64,000 bases of DNA from Brevibacillus_D fluminis_A (lineage in GTDB: Bacteria; Bacillota; Bacilli; Brevibacillales; Brevibacillaceae). Below are positions 8,025 through 16,064 of the stretch, one piece after another (position 1 is the first letter of the stretch; the number at the start of each line of letters is the position of its first letter). The notes beneath the pieces were generated by a model. That model was not told where the DNA came from. It saw only the letters and a list, made by a program, of their open reading frames with translations, and did not search any database. A program made the translations under genes and the position numbers. The stretch covers positions 310,001-374,000 of the forward strand of contig NZ_CM125436.1 of assembly GCF_052072235.1 (NCBI RefSeq), in the 5' to 3' direction.

Positions 8025-8050
8025 TTAATTTGGGAAGGGGACTATTACAC

Positions 8051-9883
8051 ATGTGCGGAATTGTTGGATATATTGGAGATAAAAATGCGCAGGAGATTAT
8101 CATTGGCGGTTTGAGCAAGCTGGAATACCGTGGATACGATTCGGCTGGAATTGCTGCTCTGACGGCAAACGGACTCACATACGAAAAGGCGAAAGGCCGC
8201 CTGGCTGTGCTGGAAGAGCGTCTGAAAGATCACCCGCTTACGGGGACGGTAGGAATCGGACATACCCGTTGGGCAACACACGGCAAGCCATCGGATGAGA
8301 ACTCTCACCCGCATACGGATGAAAAGCTGCAGTTCGCGGTCGTGCATAACGGCATCATCGAGAACTTTCTCTCAATCAAGGAAGAGCTGATTTCCAAAGG
8401 GTACAACTTCACATCGGAGACGGATACGGAAGTGATCGCTCACTTGTTGGCCGACATGTATGACGGCGACCTGGTGGGGACGGTTCGTCGTGCGGTGGCG
8501 AAAATGCGTGGTGCTTATGCCCTGGGGATCATGTCTTCCCATGAGCCGGATAAACTGATCGCTGTGCGTTTGGCAAGCCCATTGATCGTTGGTGTGGGCA
8601 ACGGGGAAAGCTTTATCGGTTCGGACATTCCTGCCATGCTGGAGCATACGCGTGACGTGCACATCTTGAACGAGGGCGAGATGGCAGTCCTGACTCGCGA
8701 CGGTGTCGAACTGTTCCTGGCTGAGACAGGCGAAAAAGTGGAGCGCGAGCTGTTCCATGTGGATTGGGATTTGGTGCAAGCGGAAAAAGGCGGCTACGAC
8801 TCCTTCATGCTGAAAGAAATCAGTGAGCAGCCTCAATCGGTTCGCGACACAATGGGTGCGCGCATCGATAGCGAAACCAAGCGGATCGTGATGCCTGAGC
8901 TGAAAATGAGCAATGAGCAGCTGGCGATGTATGACCGTATTTATATCGTTGCGTGCGGAACGTCGATGCACGCAGGACTCGTCGGGAAGGATGTTATCGA
9001 GAAGCTGACTCGCGTGCCGGTTGAAGTGGCAATCGCTTCCGAATTCCGTTACCGCGACCCGATCTATACGGACAAAACGCTGATGATCGTCATCAGCCAA
9101 TCCGGCGAAACGGCGGACACGCTGGCAGCGCTGCGCGAAGCGAAGAAGAGCGGTGTCACCGTAATGGCAGTCACCAACGTCGTGGGCAGCTCGGTATCCC
9201 GTGAGGCGGATGAAGTGATCTTTACATGGGCTGGCCCAGAGATCGCCGTAGCGTCGACCAAAGCGTATACGAGCCAAGTGGTTGCACTCTACCTGTTTGC
9301 ACTCTATTTTGCACAGGTGAAAGGTACCCAAACCGCCGAGCAAGTAGCGGAAATCGTCGATCATATGCTGGATTTGCCGGCAGCCATCTCGGAGATTTTG
9401 GCCGATTCCGCGAAAATCCGTGACTTCGCGAACAGCATCAAAGACGTGAACAGCCTGTTCTTCATTGGACGCAGCCTCGACTATGCGGCATCCCTGGAAG
9501 GGTCGCTGAAGCTGAAAGAGATCTCGTACATTCACTCCGAGGCGTATGCAGCGGGTGAGCTGAAGCATGGTACGCTCGCACTGATCGAAGAAGGCGTGCC
9601 GGTCATCGCGCTGGCAACCCAGCCGGATATTTATGAGAAGATGGTCAGCAACATCGTTGAGGTAAAAGCGCGCGGTGCCCGCGTTCTGGGCTTTGCCGTC
9701 GAATCCGATAACGAGCTGATCAAATCGGTTGATGAAGTGATCCACATCCCAGCTACCCTGCCAATCCTGACTCCAGTATTAACCGCCATCCCATTGCAGC
9801 TGCTCGCTTACCACGTATCTGTGGCAAGAGGGCTGGATGTCGATAAGCCGCGGAATTTGGCGAAGAGCGTTACGGTGGAGTAA
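8051..9883 (+). CDS. glmS: Glutamine--fructose-6-phosphate aminotransferase (isomerizing)
   Basis: This 610-residue enzyme makes glucosamine-6-phosphate from fructose-6-phosphate and glutamine, the first committed step of amino-sugar synthesis. The start is at 8051 so that Cys2 (MCGIVGYIG) becomes the N-terminal nucleophile; a longer frame opening at a TTG at 8030 would bury it. The Ntn glutaminase domain fills about residues 2-215, and two SIS sugar-isomerase domains follow (about 285-425 and 455-590), with AYAAGELKHG near the C terminus. It is controlled by the ribozyme in its leader. Confidence 0.97.
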   Translation: MCGIVGYIGDKNAQEIIIGGLSKLEYRGYDSAGIAALTANGLTYEKAKGRLAVLEERLKDHPLTGTVGIGHTRWATHGKPSDENSHPHTDEKLQFAVVHNGIIENFLSIKEELISKGYNFTSETDTEVIAHLLADMYDGDLVGTVRRAVAKMRGAYALGIMSSHEPDKLIAVRLASPLIVGVGNGESFIGSDIPAMLEHTRDVHILNEGEMAVLTRDGVELFLAETGEKVERELFHVDWDLVQAEKGGYDSFMLKEISEQPQSVRDTMGARIDSETKRIVMPELKMSNEQLAMYDRIYIVACGTSMHAGLVGKDVIEKLTRVPVEVAIASEFRYRDPIYTDKTLMIVISQSGETADTLAALREAKKSGVTVMAVTNVVGSSVSREADEVIFTWAGPEIAVASTKAYTSQVVALYLFALYFAQVKGTQTAEQVAEIVDHMLDLPAAISEILADSAKIRDFANSIKDVNSLFFIGRSLDYAASLEGSLKLKEISYIHSEAYAAGELKHGTLALIEEGVPVIALATQPDIYEKMVSNIVEVKARGARVLGFAVESDNELIKSVDEVIHIPATLPILTPVLTAIPLQLLAYHVSVARGLDVDKPRNLAKSVTVE

Positions 9884-9941
9884 GTGAGGGGAAATGAAAA
9901 GGGTTTAGTTATTGTACAATGAAGTACAAATTTAAAAAAAG

Positions 9942-9971
9942 AAACGAGCTGCCGAAGGTAGCTCGTTTTTA
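9942..9971 (+). terminator. Terminator after glmS
   Basis: AACGAGCT and AGCTCGTT form a strong stem around a 9-base loop, followed by Ts. Confidence 0.9.
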
Positions 9972-10083
9972 TATACGAGAAAACTATTGACCTTATGTGT
10001 ATGCCATTCTAACGTACCGTTATTAGGAAATTATACCATCCCCTCTATCATCACTTGGCAAATAGAAATCATGAGAAAGGAGA

Positions 10084-10524
10084 ATGAACAATGGAACGCC
10101 TTGGAAAGGGGACGAATTGATTGCAACGATCGCCAAGGTTAGCAAACTATATCGATATCCCGAGGAAGACTGGCCGTTCATCATTCCGGCCGATGAGTCG
10201 GAGTATAAGATAGATATCACCGATTTCTCCGAAAAAAGAACGCCAAAGTTTGAATTCGTCTACGACTCGTATATTCATAAGCCTGTTATTCAATTGGCGC
10301 TCGAAACGGATCTGTCCCGGGAGGAAATGGAAGCTACTTTCCCAGAGCCGATCGGTTTCGCGATACCGGGTTTGGAGGAAATTTTTCGTTCGCTCATGGT
10401 GAAAAGCCCATGGGACGATGGGCTGGGGTTCCGTTTTGATTTGTATTATCATTCAGACAAGAACGATCTGTCGGACTGGGAAACCGGAGAATGGCTGGTC
10501 AAACATGGTGGGAGAATCATGTAA
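10084..10524 (+). CDS. Hypothetical protein, 146 residues
   Basis: I do not recognise this family. The protein is acidic and soluble, with no signal peptide, membrane segment or metal motif. It is rich in aromatic residues, ending in a segment with LYYHSDKNDLSDWETGEWLVKHGG. The ATG at 10084 lies almost on top of the AAAGGAG site; a TTG at 10117 preceded by GGAAAGGGG could be the true start, giving about 135 residues. A terminator follows. It stands alone between glmS and the convergent SDR gene. Confidence 0.7.
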   Translation: MNNGTPWKGDELIATIAKVSKLYRYPEEDWPFIIPADESEYKIDITDFSEKRTPKFEFVYDSYIHKPVIQLALETDLSREEMEATFPEPIGFAIPGLEEIFRSLMVKSPWDDGLGFRFDLYYHSDKNDLSDWETGEWLVKHGGRIM

Positions 10525-10568
10525 AAGCGTTCGCGAATGGATTCATCAAAATATATTAGAAACAAGGA

Positions 10569-10603
10569 GGCTGCCGTTTGTTACAAGCGGGCAGCCTTTG
10601 TTT
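10569..10603 (+). terminator. Terminator after the 10084 gene
   Basis: GGCTGCC (10569-10575) pairs with GGCAGCC (10590-10596), followed by TTTGTTT. Confidence 0.8.
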
Positions 10604-10668
10604 GGTTAGCCAACAAGTCGGCCGGGCAGGCGAGGGGCGCTCCCGATGAGCATCGCCTGCTTTGACCT

Positions 10669-11409
10669 TTACATGGTCTGCCCGCTATCTACCGTAATAA
10701 TCTGCCCCGTCATGGCTTCCTGTTCCAACGTCGCACAGATAAGCTGCGCGATATCTTCAGGTGCTGCGATACGCTGAAGTAAAAGATTCGGGGCCAGCTT
10801 TTTCATCTGTTCCTCATGCCCGGCCCACCATCTCGTCGCGACGGCTCCGGGGACGACGCAGTTGACTCTGATCGCTGGCGCGAGGGCATGGGCGAGCGAT
10901 TTTGTCAGGCCGTGGACAGCCGCCTTGGATACGGCATACGGCAGCGAGGAGCCGAGCCCGGTTTGTCCCGCGATGCTGCCGAGGTTGACGATTGCGCCCT
11001 CTTTCTTTTGTTTCATGAAGGGAGCGACGGCTCGTGCGCAGTAAAACATCCCTTTGACATTCACATCATAAAGCTCATTCCACACTTCCTCGCCTGCCGC
11101 CTCCAAATCGCCAAACGGGATGTGTCGTGTCGTGCTCGCATTATTGACAAGCAAGTCAACGCTCCCGTACTGCCGCACAATCTCATAGACCATGTCCCGC
11201 ACCTCTGCGTCTCGGGAAACATCGGCTTGGATGGTGATGGCTTGCCCGCCTTTATCCCGGATGAGTTGCACCGTTTCCTCTGCGTCGGACTGCGAACGAG
11301 AAAAGTTTACAGCTACGATAGCGCCCCGTTCTGCCAGCGCAAGGCTTGTCGCTCTGCCGATCCCTGTGCCGCCGCCGGTGACGAGCGCCACTTTGTTTTT
11401 TACATCCAT
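10669..11409 (-). CDS. SDR-family oxidoreductase
   Basis: This 246-residue protein is a classical short-chain dehydrogenase/reductase resembling 3-oxoacyl-ACP reductase or glucose dehydrogenase. It shows the cofactor loop TGGGTGIG (11-18), NNAS (89-92) and the catalytic Ser145, Tyr158 and Lys162. The C-terminal GQIITVDSGQ is the usual family ending. The start at 11409 is set by AAAGGAG nine bases upstream; the ATG at 11418 abuts that site. It is divergent from a LysR regulator gene, its likely controller. The substrate cannot be read from sequence. Confidence 0.9.
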   Translation of the reverse strand: MDVKNKVALVTGGGTGIGRATSLALAERGAIVAVNFSRSQSDAEETVQLIRDKGGQAITIQADVSRDAEVRDMVYEIVRQYGSVDLLVNNASTTRHIPFGDLEAAGEEVWNELYDVNVKGMFYCARAVAPFMKQKKEGAIVNLGSIAGQTGLGSSLPYAVSKAAVHGLTKSLAHALAPAIRVNCVVPGAVATRWWAGHEEQMKKLAPNLLLQRIAAPEDIAQLICATLEQEAMTGQIITVDSGQTM

Positions 11410-11496
11410 TTCGGTCATCTCCTTTTGTCGAACGATGGTATGGAAAAATTGTACGCCGCGAAACGAATTTTGTATAATTGAATTAATAGAATGTCG

Positions 11497-11515
11497 GATT
11501 CAAAAAAAATGAATC
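11497..11515. promoter_or_regulatory. Palindrome between SDR and LysR genes
   Basis: GATTC (11497-11501) and GAATC (11511-11515) flank nine bases in the divergent intergenic region, with a TATAAT-like element just upstream (11473-11478). Its layout fits the T-N11-A type of LysR-family binding site; assignment to the adjacent regulator is inference. Confidence 0.5.
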
Positions 11516-11534
11516 GTAGAACGGAGATGTCGGG

Positions 11535-12428
11535 ATGGATGTAAAGGTAGTCAAGACATTTCACCTGTTAGCGAAATACGGGAGTTTTATTCGGGTGGCG
11601 GAAGAGATGAATTATGCGCAGTCCACCGTCACGATGCAAATCCAAAAGCTTGAGGCTGACTTGGGCGTTCAGTTAATCGAGCGCGGGAAAAAGATCCGGT
11701 TGACCGAAGCCGGGAGGTTGTTTTACGAGCAAAGCTTGCATGTGATAAAGAGCATGGAGCAATTGCAGGCAAACTTGTCCGATTTTCGCCTGGGTGAGGC
11801 GGGCCATGTTCGTTTGGGGGTGACGGAGCCGACGGCCAGTTACCGGGTGCCCGCGATTTTGAAGCGGTTTATCTCTCGCTATCCCAAAATTCGTGTCTCC
11901 TTAGACATTGCGAATACGCCGGCGCTCAGCGAACGGCTTCTTCGAGGGGACATTGATATTGCGCTTTGTTCCGCCCCGGACCTGGGAACCGAGCTGTATT
12001 TTGAACCTTTATTCAAGGAGGAGTTTGCGGTATTGCTGCCGGAGGATCATTCGCTTGCCGGAAAAGCGGCGATTGCACCGGAGGAGATTCGGGGGCACCG
12101 TCTGCTTATCACATCGGCAACCTGCCCGTACCGCAGAAAGCTGGAGGTGGTGCTGCAGGCCACCGGAGGCATTCCGATCGATACGATGGAGATCGGGAGC
12201 ATGACTGCCTTGAAGCACTACGTCGCGTGGGGATTCGGGATCGCACTCGTGCCCAAAATCGTGTTGGACCCCGCTCCCCAAGGAACGGTGGTGCGTGCGG
12301 TGGACGGCAATGCAATCGATATGACGTTCGGCATGTTAAGCAAAACGCCCGAGTATCCGGTAACGCTTGCAACCGCGAAACTCATGTCATTTCTCAAGGA
12401 GGAGCTGCATGAACCATCCTTGATGTGA
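11535..12428 (+). CDS. LysR-family transcriptional regulator
   Basis: This 297-residue regulator has an N-terminal winged helix (about residues 1-60, with AEEMNYAQSTVTMQIQKLEADLG) and a C-terminal periplasmic-binding-like effector domain (about 90-290). Length and architecture are typical. CGGAGA precedes the start by seven bases. It is transcribed away from the SDR gene, the usual arrangement for a LysR regulator and its target. The inducer is unknown. Confidence 0.93.
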   Translation: MDVKVVKTFHLLAKYGSFIRVAEEMNYAQSTVTMQIQKLEADLGVQLIERGKKIRLTEAGRLFYEQSLHVIKSMEQLQANLSDFRLGEAGHVRLGVTEPTASYRVPAILKRFISRYPKIRVSLDIANTPALSERLLRGDIDIALCSAPDLGTELYFEPLFKEEFAVLLPEDHSLAGKAAIAPEEIRGHRLLITSATCPYRRKLEVVLQATGGIPIDTMEIGSMTALKHYVAWGFGIALVPKIVLDPAPQGTVVRAVDGNAIDMTFGMLSKTPEYPVTLATAKLMSFLKEELHEPSLM

Positions 12429-12508
12429 AGGGGAGGGAGCAGCCTTTGCACATAAATTCCATTTTTCACCCTATGCAATGATCCGATCCAGCTTTATAAT
12501 AAAAACAA

Positions 12509-12518
12509 ACCGATCGGT
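12509..12518. promoter_or_regulatory. TetR operator upstream of the TetR gene
   Basis: The palindrome ACCGATCGGT lies nine bases after a TATAAT -10 element (12495-12500). The same palindrome, extended to GACCGATCGGTC, lies upstream of the thiolase gene at 13215-13226. The shared site argues that the TetR protein represses itself and the thiolase gene. Confidence 0.8.
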
Positions 12519-12566
12519 CTCAAGATTTGCAACGAGCGATCTTTTTCAACGGAGGCAAACAAAATC

Positions 12567-13178
12567 ATGTCAACTCGCAAAGGAGAACAAACCAAAGCGC
12601 TGATCGTGCAAAAGGCGTCGAAGCTGTTTAACAGCCAAGGATACATGGCCTCGTCCATATCCGGGATCATGCACGAAACCGGCTTGAAAAAAGGGGGGAT
12701 TTACAATCACTTCGAAAGCAAGGAAGAGCTGATGCTGAGCGCTTTTTCCTACTCCATCGAGATGATGAGCCACTTTTTTTCTGAAGCGCTGGCGGGCAAA
12801 AAAGGCTGCATGGAGCGTCTGCTTGCGATCGCCTCCATTTTTGAACGGCATGCCAAAAATGAGCTGCTGCCAGGCGGATGCCCGCTGCTAAACGCGGCGA
12901 TTGAGGCAGATGATGCCGATCCGGTCCTGCGGGAAAAAGTCTGTGCGGCGATGAACGAACTTCTTGAGCTGATCAGCAGATTTGTTCGCAAGGGTATCGA
13001 GATGGGGGAGGTTCGGGACGGCGTTGATCCAGAGTTTGTCGCGACCATCATGATCTCGACGCTGGAAGGAGCGCTGATGCTGAGCAAGCTTTACGGCAAT
13101 CAGGTGCCTATGGAACGCGCCATGCAGCATGTGCAATCCTTTTTGACAGCAGAGTTAGGTTTGCCTAGTCAAGAATAG
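12567..13178 (+). CDS. TetR-family transcriptional repressor
   Basis: This 203-residue protein has the TetR helix-turn-helix in residues 10-55 (SSISGIMHETGLKKGGIYNHFESKEEL) and a helical ligand-binding domain with TetR_C_6-like character. It is of the type often found beside fatty-acid or xenobiotic genes. The next gene encodes a thiolase and carries a copy of the same operator, so acyl-CoA metabolism is a plausible target. A terminator follows (13183-13202). Confidence 0.92.
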   Translation: MSTRKGEQTKALIVQKASKLFNSQGYMASSISGIMHETGLKKGGIYNHFESKEELMLSAFSYSIEMMSHFFSEALAGKKGCMERLLAIASIFERHAKNELLPGGCPLLNAAIEADDADPVLREKVCAAMNELLELISRFVRKGIEMGEVRDGVDPEFVATIMISTLEGALMLSKLYGNQVPMERAMQHVQSFLTAELGLPSQE

Positions 13179-13182
13179 AAGG

Positions 13183-13202
13183 AGCCGTAAGCGGCTTTTT
13201 TT
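13183..13202 (+). terminator. Terminator after the TetR gene
   Basis: AGCCG-TAAG-CGGCT followed by seven Ts. Confidence 0.85.
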
Positions 13203-13214
13203 AACCCAAAAACC

Positions 13215-13226
13215 GACCGATCGGTC
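13215..13226. promoter_or_regulatory. TetR operator upstream of the thiolase gene
   Basis: GACCGATCGGTC is a perfect 12-bp palindrome 29 bases before the thiolase start. Its ten-base core is identical to the site upstream of the TetR gene. Confidence 0.8.
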
Positions 13227-13254
13227 TTAAATTTCTTTTTCTGGAGGGATTACG

Positions 13255-14406
13255 ATGAAATCTGGCAAGGATGCAGTCATTGTGGACGCCGTTCGTTCAC
13301 CGATGGGGAAAAAGAATGGGACGTTGAGCCATATTCGGCCTGATGAGCTTGCCGCACAAGTGCTGCAGCGATTGGTTGAGCGCAATCGATTGGACCCGGC
13401 GTTGGTGGAGGACGTGAAGATGGGATGTGTGACACAGGTTGGGGAACAGGGCGGAAACATTGCACGATTGGCTACACTTCTCGCAGGTTTTCCGGTTGAG
13501 GTGTGCGGCGTCACGTCCAATCGGGCATGCGGTTCCAGCCTGGAAACGCTCAATCAGGCTGCACATGAAATCATGGCGGGGATGTGCGATGTGGTGATTG
13601 CAGCAGGCGTGGAAAGCATGAACCGGGTCAAGATGGGCAGCGATGTCAAGGCTTGGAACCCGAAGCTGTCCGATCGATATGAGATGATCCCCCAAGGCAT
13701 TTCGGCTGAACGTATTGCCAAGAGATGGGGATTGTCTCGTCTGGACTTGGATGTCTACTCGTTGAGAAGCCATGAAAAGGCGTTGAAAGCCCAGGCTGCC
13801 AACCGATTCGTCGATGAGATCGTACCCGTGCGCGTTCCATCGCCGGACGGGACAATGATCGATTTTCAGGCAGATGAAACCCCGCGCGTGACATCGCTTG
13901 AAAAAATGGCAGCGCTGCAGCCGGCTTTTCTTTCGGACGGCATCATCACAGCGGGAAATGCCAGCCCGATTAACGATGGTGCATCTGCGGTGCTCCTGAT
14001 GTCCCGGCAAAAGGCGGAGGAGTTGGGTTACAAGCCACGTGCTCGGGTAGTGGCAACTGCGGTTGCCGGCGTCGATCCGACCATCATGCTGACAGGCATC
14101 ATTCCGGCTACGCAAAAAGTGCTGCAAAAGGCAAATCTGACGCTTCACGACATCGACCTGTTTGAAGTGAATGAGGCGTTTGCGTCTGTCGTTTTGGCTT
14201 GGGAACGGGAGATCAAGCCTGATCCTGACAAGGTGAACGTCAATGGCGGGGCTATCGCTCTTGGCCATCCGTTGGGCGCGAGCGGAGCGCGTCTCATTAC
14301 GACGATGCTGCATGAGCTGGAAAAACGTGAAGCGCGGTACGGTTTGGCCACACTCTGCATCATGCACGGAATGGCTGTCGCGACGATCATTGAACGGGAA
14401 GCGTGA
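13255..14406 (+). CDS. Thiolase family acetyl-CoA acyltransferase
   Basis: This 383-residue thiolase cleaves or condenses acyl-CoA thioesters. The acylated Cys92 sits in NRACGSS; NVNGGAIALGHPLGASGAR carries the catalytic His; the C-terminal Cys lies in LCIMHGMA where many relatives have CxGxG, a mild variant. GGAGGG lies seven bases before the ATG. The TetR operator in its leader suggests repression by the upstream regulator. Whether it is degradative or biosynthetic cannot be told from sequence. Confidence 0.93.
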   Translation: MKSGKDAVIVDAVRSPMGKKNGTLSHIRPDELAAQVLQRLVERNRLDPALVEDVKMGCVTQVGEQGGNIARLATLLAGFPVEVCGVTSNRACGSSLETLNQAAHEIMAGMCDVVIAAGVESMNRVKMGSDVKAWNPKLSDRYEMIPQGISAERIAKRWGLSRLDLDVYSLRSHEKALKAQAANRFVDEIVPVRVPSPDGTMIDFQADETPRVTSLEKMAALQPAFLSDGIITAGNASPINDGASAVLLMSRQKAEELGYKPRARVVATAVAGVDPTIMLTGIIPATQKVLQKANLTLHDIDLFEVNEAFASVVLAWEREIKPDPDKVNVNGGAIALGHPLGASGARLITTMLHELEKREARYGLATLCIMHGMAVATIIEREA

Positions 14407-14459
14407 GAAAGGAAGAAGAGCTGCTGGCCGTTGAATAGGTGATGCAAACGGCGAATATC

Positions 14460-14507
14460 GGCCGGACGAGCGCAGATGTTTTACGCTGTCTCGCCCGGCT
14501 ATTTTTT
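14460..14507 (+). terminator. Terminator after the thiolase gene
   Basis: A GCCGG/CCGGC stem with an inner CGAG/CTCG helix is followed by TATTTTTTT, closing the TetR-thiolase segment. Confidence 0.8.
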
Positions 14508-14625
14508 TGAGGTAGGAGCTGAAACGGAATGTGCAAAAGACGTGCTGCATAATCACTCCCAAGCAGGCATACCCTCTGCGTGATGAGAATGTAGTAAAGG
14601 AGAACGACGATGGGGGGAGTTTTCC

Positions 14626-15399
14626 ATGAGCGAGCTGAGCGTATTATTCCGCAGAAGGATCGGGTGGCCGGAAAGCGGAGAGATTGCCTTTGAACAATTG
14701 GGAGATGTGTTGGAGAGAACGTCGAGAAGTATTCCGTTTGAAAACTTGTGCATCATCGAACAAAGAACAAACGACATCACGAAGGAAAACTTGATCCGCA
14801 AGATGCTGAAAAAGCAGGAAGGCGGGCTTTGCTACGAGTTAAACGCGCTGTTTTATTTCTTTCTGCTCGAAAATGGATTCGATGCAATGCTGACGCGTGG
14901 CGTGGTGTACGATCACGCTGCACAGCGGTTTCTTACACTGGGGCGAACGCATGTGACGATTTTGCTCACGCATGAGAAGCAAACCTATGTCATCGATACC
15001 GGTTTTGGCGGAAATCTGCCGCTCAGGCCTGTTCCATTGAGCGGGGAGGAAGTCAGCTCGGCGAATGGCGCGTTTCGGATTACGCGAGCGGACAGCGAGC
15101 TGGGCGATTATGTGCTTGAAATGAAGCTCAGGCATAAGGATCCGGATTGGCGGATCGGTTATACGTTCGATTCCAAAAAGCCGATCCGCGATGTGTCCGA
15201 GTTGGAGGAAGTGCGGGAGATCATCGAACATCACGCGGGATCGCCTTTCAACAAAAATCCATTGATCACAAAGCTCACAAACAAGGGCAACATTACATTG
15301 ACCGACACAACTTTCACACAATGGGTTGACGGCGTTGTGTCGAAAGAGGCGGTCGATAAAGAGAGGTTCACCGAGCTGTTGAAGAAGCATTTCGGGTGA
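14626..15399 (+). CDS. Arylamine N-acetyltransferase
   Basis: This 257-residue enzyme transfers acetyl from acetyl-CoA to arylamines or hydrazines. The catalytic triad is visible: Cys69 in EGGLCYELN (most relatives have RGG), His109 in RTHV and Asp124 in DTGFG. Length is normal for bacterial NATs. GGGGGGAG precedes the start. It stands alone; in vivo substrate unknown. Confidence 0.93.
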   Translation: MSELSVLFRRRIGWPESGEIAFEQLGDVLERTSRSIPFENLCIIEQRTNDITKENLIRKMLKKQEGGLCYELNALFYFFLLENGFDAMLTRGVVYDHAAQRFLTLGRTHVTILLTHEKQTYVIDTGFGGNLPLRPVPLSGEEVSSANGAFRITRADSELGDYVLEMKLRHKDPDWRIGYTFDSKKPIRDVSELEEVREIIEHHAGSPFNKNPLITKLTNKGNITLTDTTFTQWVDGVVSKEAVDKERFTELLKKHFG

Positions 15400-15502
15400 A
15401 GGGGTGCCATAGGGGGCTGTGGGCAATACGGGTGGCGGGGATGGCTCGGTAGGGTGAAGACGGAGCGGGTTCTGCATTCCCTCCAACGATTGGCCCGCCC
15501 CC

Positions 15503-15532
15503 TTGAAAATGGTTTCGCGCATCCCGTATAGT
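15503..15532 (+). promoter_or_regulatory. SigA-type promoter of the MarR gene
   Basis: TTGAAA (15503-15508) and TATAGT (15527-15532) are separated by 18 bases. The predicted transcription start falls at about 15539, which is the first base of the MarR start codon, so the message may be leaderless. Confidence 0.6.
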
Positions 15533-15538
15533 AGGACT

Positions 15539-15961
15539 ATGTTGAAATATAATGCAGCGTCCATGATCAGTAAAATCAGAGATTCCGTCAATAAAATGAT
15601 TGTGTCAGAGCTTGAAAAGAAAGGCGTGGAGGGGATCGTTTCTTCACATGGCGATATTTTGTCGCTGCTGTACCGTGTAGATGGCATCCCCGTAAAAGTG
15701 CTGGCTGAAAAAATTCACCGGACACAGCCGACCGTTTCCGTATTGGTAGACAAGCTGGAAAAGCTGGGCTATGTGGAACGGCGCAAAAGCGAGGAGGACA
15801 GCAGGGTTACGCTGGTTGCGCTGACAAAGAAAGGGCGGGCGCTCGAGCCGATTTTCGCGAAGGTTTCGGAGGAATTGAATGAGCTTCTTTACGGAGGGTT
15901 GACCGACGACGAGAAGGAGCTATTCGAATCATTGTTAGAACGCGTTTTCCAGCGGTTTTAA
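15539..15961 (+). CDS. MarR-family transcriptional regulator
   Basis: This 140-residue regulator has the winged helix in about residues 40-105 (VLAEKIHRTQPTVSVLVDKLEKLGYVERR) between dimerisation helices. The start at 15539 follows a promoter so closely that little or no leader remains, and no clear ribosome binding site is seen. Two perfectly inverted 15-bp sites flank the promoter of the next gene, marking it as the probable target. Confidence 0.88.
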   Translation: MLKYNAASMISKIRDSVNKMIVSELEKKGVEGIVSSHGDILSLLYRVDGIPVKVLAEKIHRTQPTVSVLVDKLEKLGYVERRKSEEDSRVTLVALTKKGRALEPIFAKVSEELNELLYGGLTDDEKELFESLLERVFQRF

Positions 15962-15978
15962 TTTTTTTTTTGCAAAAA

Positions 15979-16033
15979 TACATAGACATCTATATGAAAT
16001 GAAGTTACAATCCTATTCATAGATGTCTATGTA
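15979..16033. promoter_or_regulatory. Paired inverted MarR-type operators
   Basis: TACATAGACATCTAT (15979-15993) and its exact reverse complement ATAGATGTCTATGTA (16019-16033) are 25 bases apart, in front of the alpha/beta hydrolase gene. Each copy is itself near-palindromic (ATAGACATCTAT, with central mismatch). The arrangement suggests two repressor dimers bracketing the promoter. Confidence 0.85.
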
Positions 16034-16064
16034 AAAAATGTTGGAGAAAATGGAGGCATGCAAA

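Noticed and set aside
6583..8178. A 531-codon minus-strand frame opposite glmM
   Set aside because: It overlaps glmM, the glmS ribozyme and the glmS start; the sequence is a shadow with unlikely composition.
8372..9745. A long minus-strand frame opposite glmS
   Set aside because: It is the antisense shadow of a highly conserved gene, with a His/Gln/Arg-rich nonsense composition.
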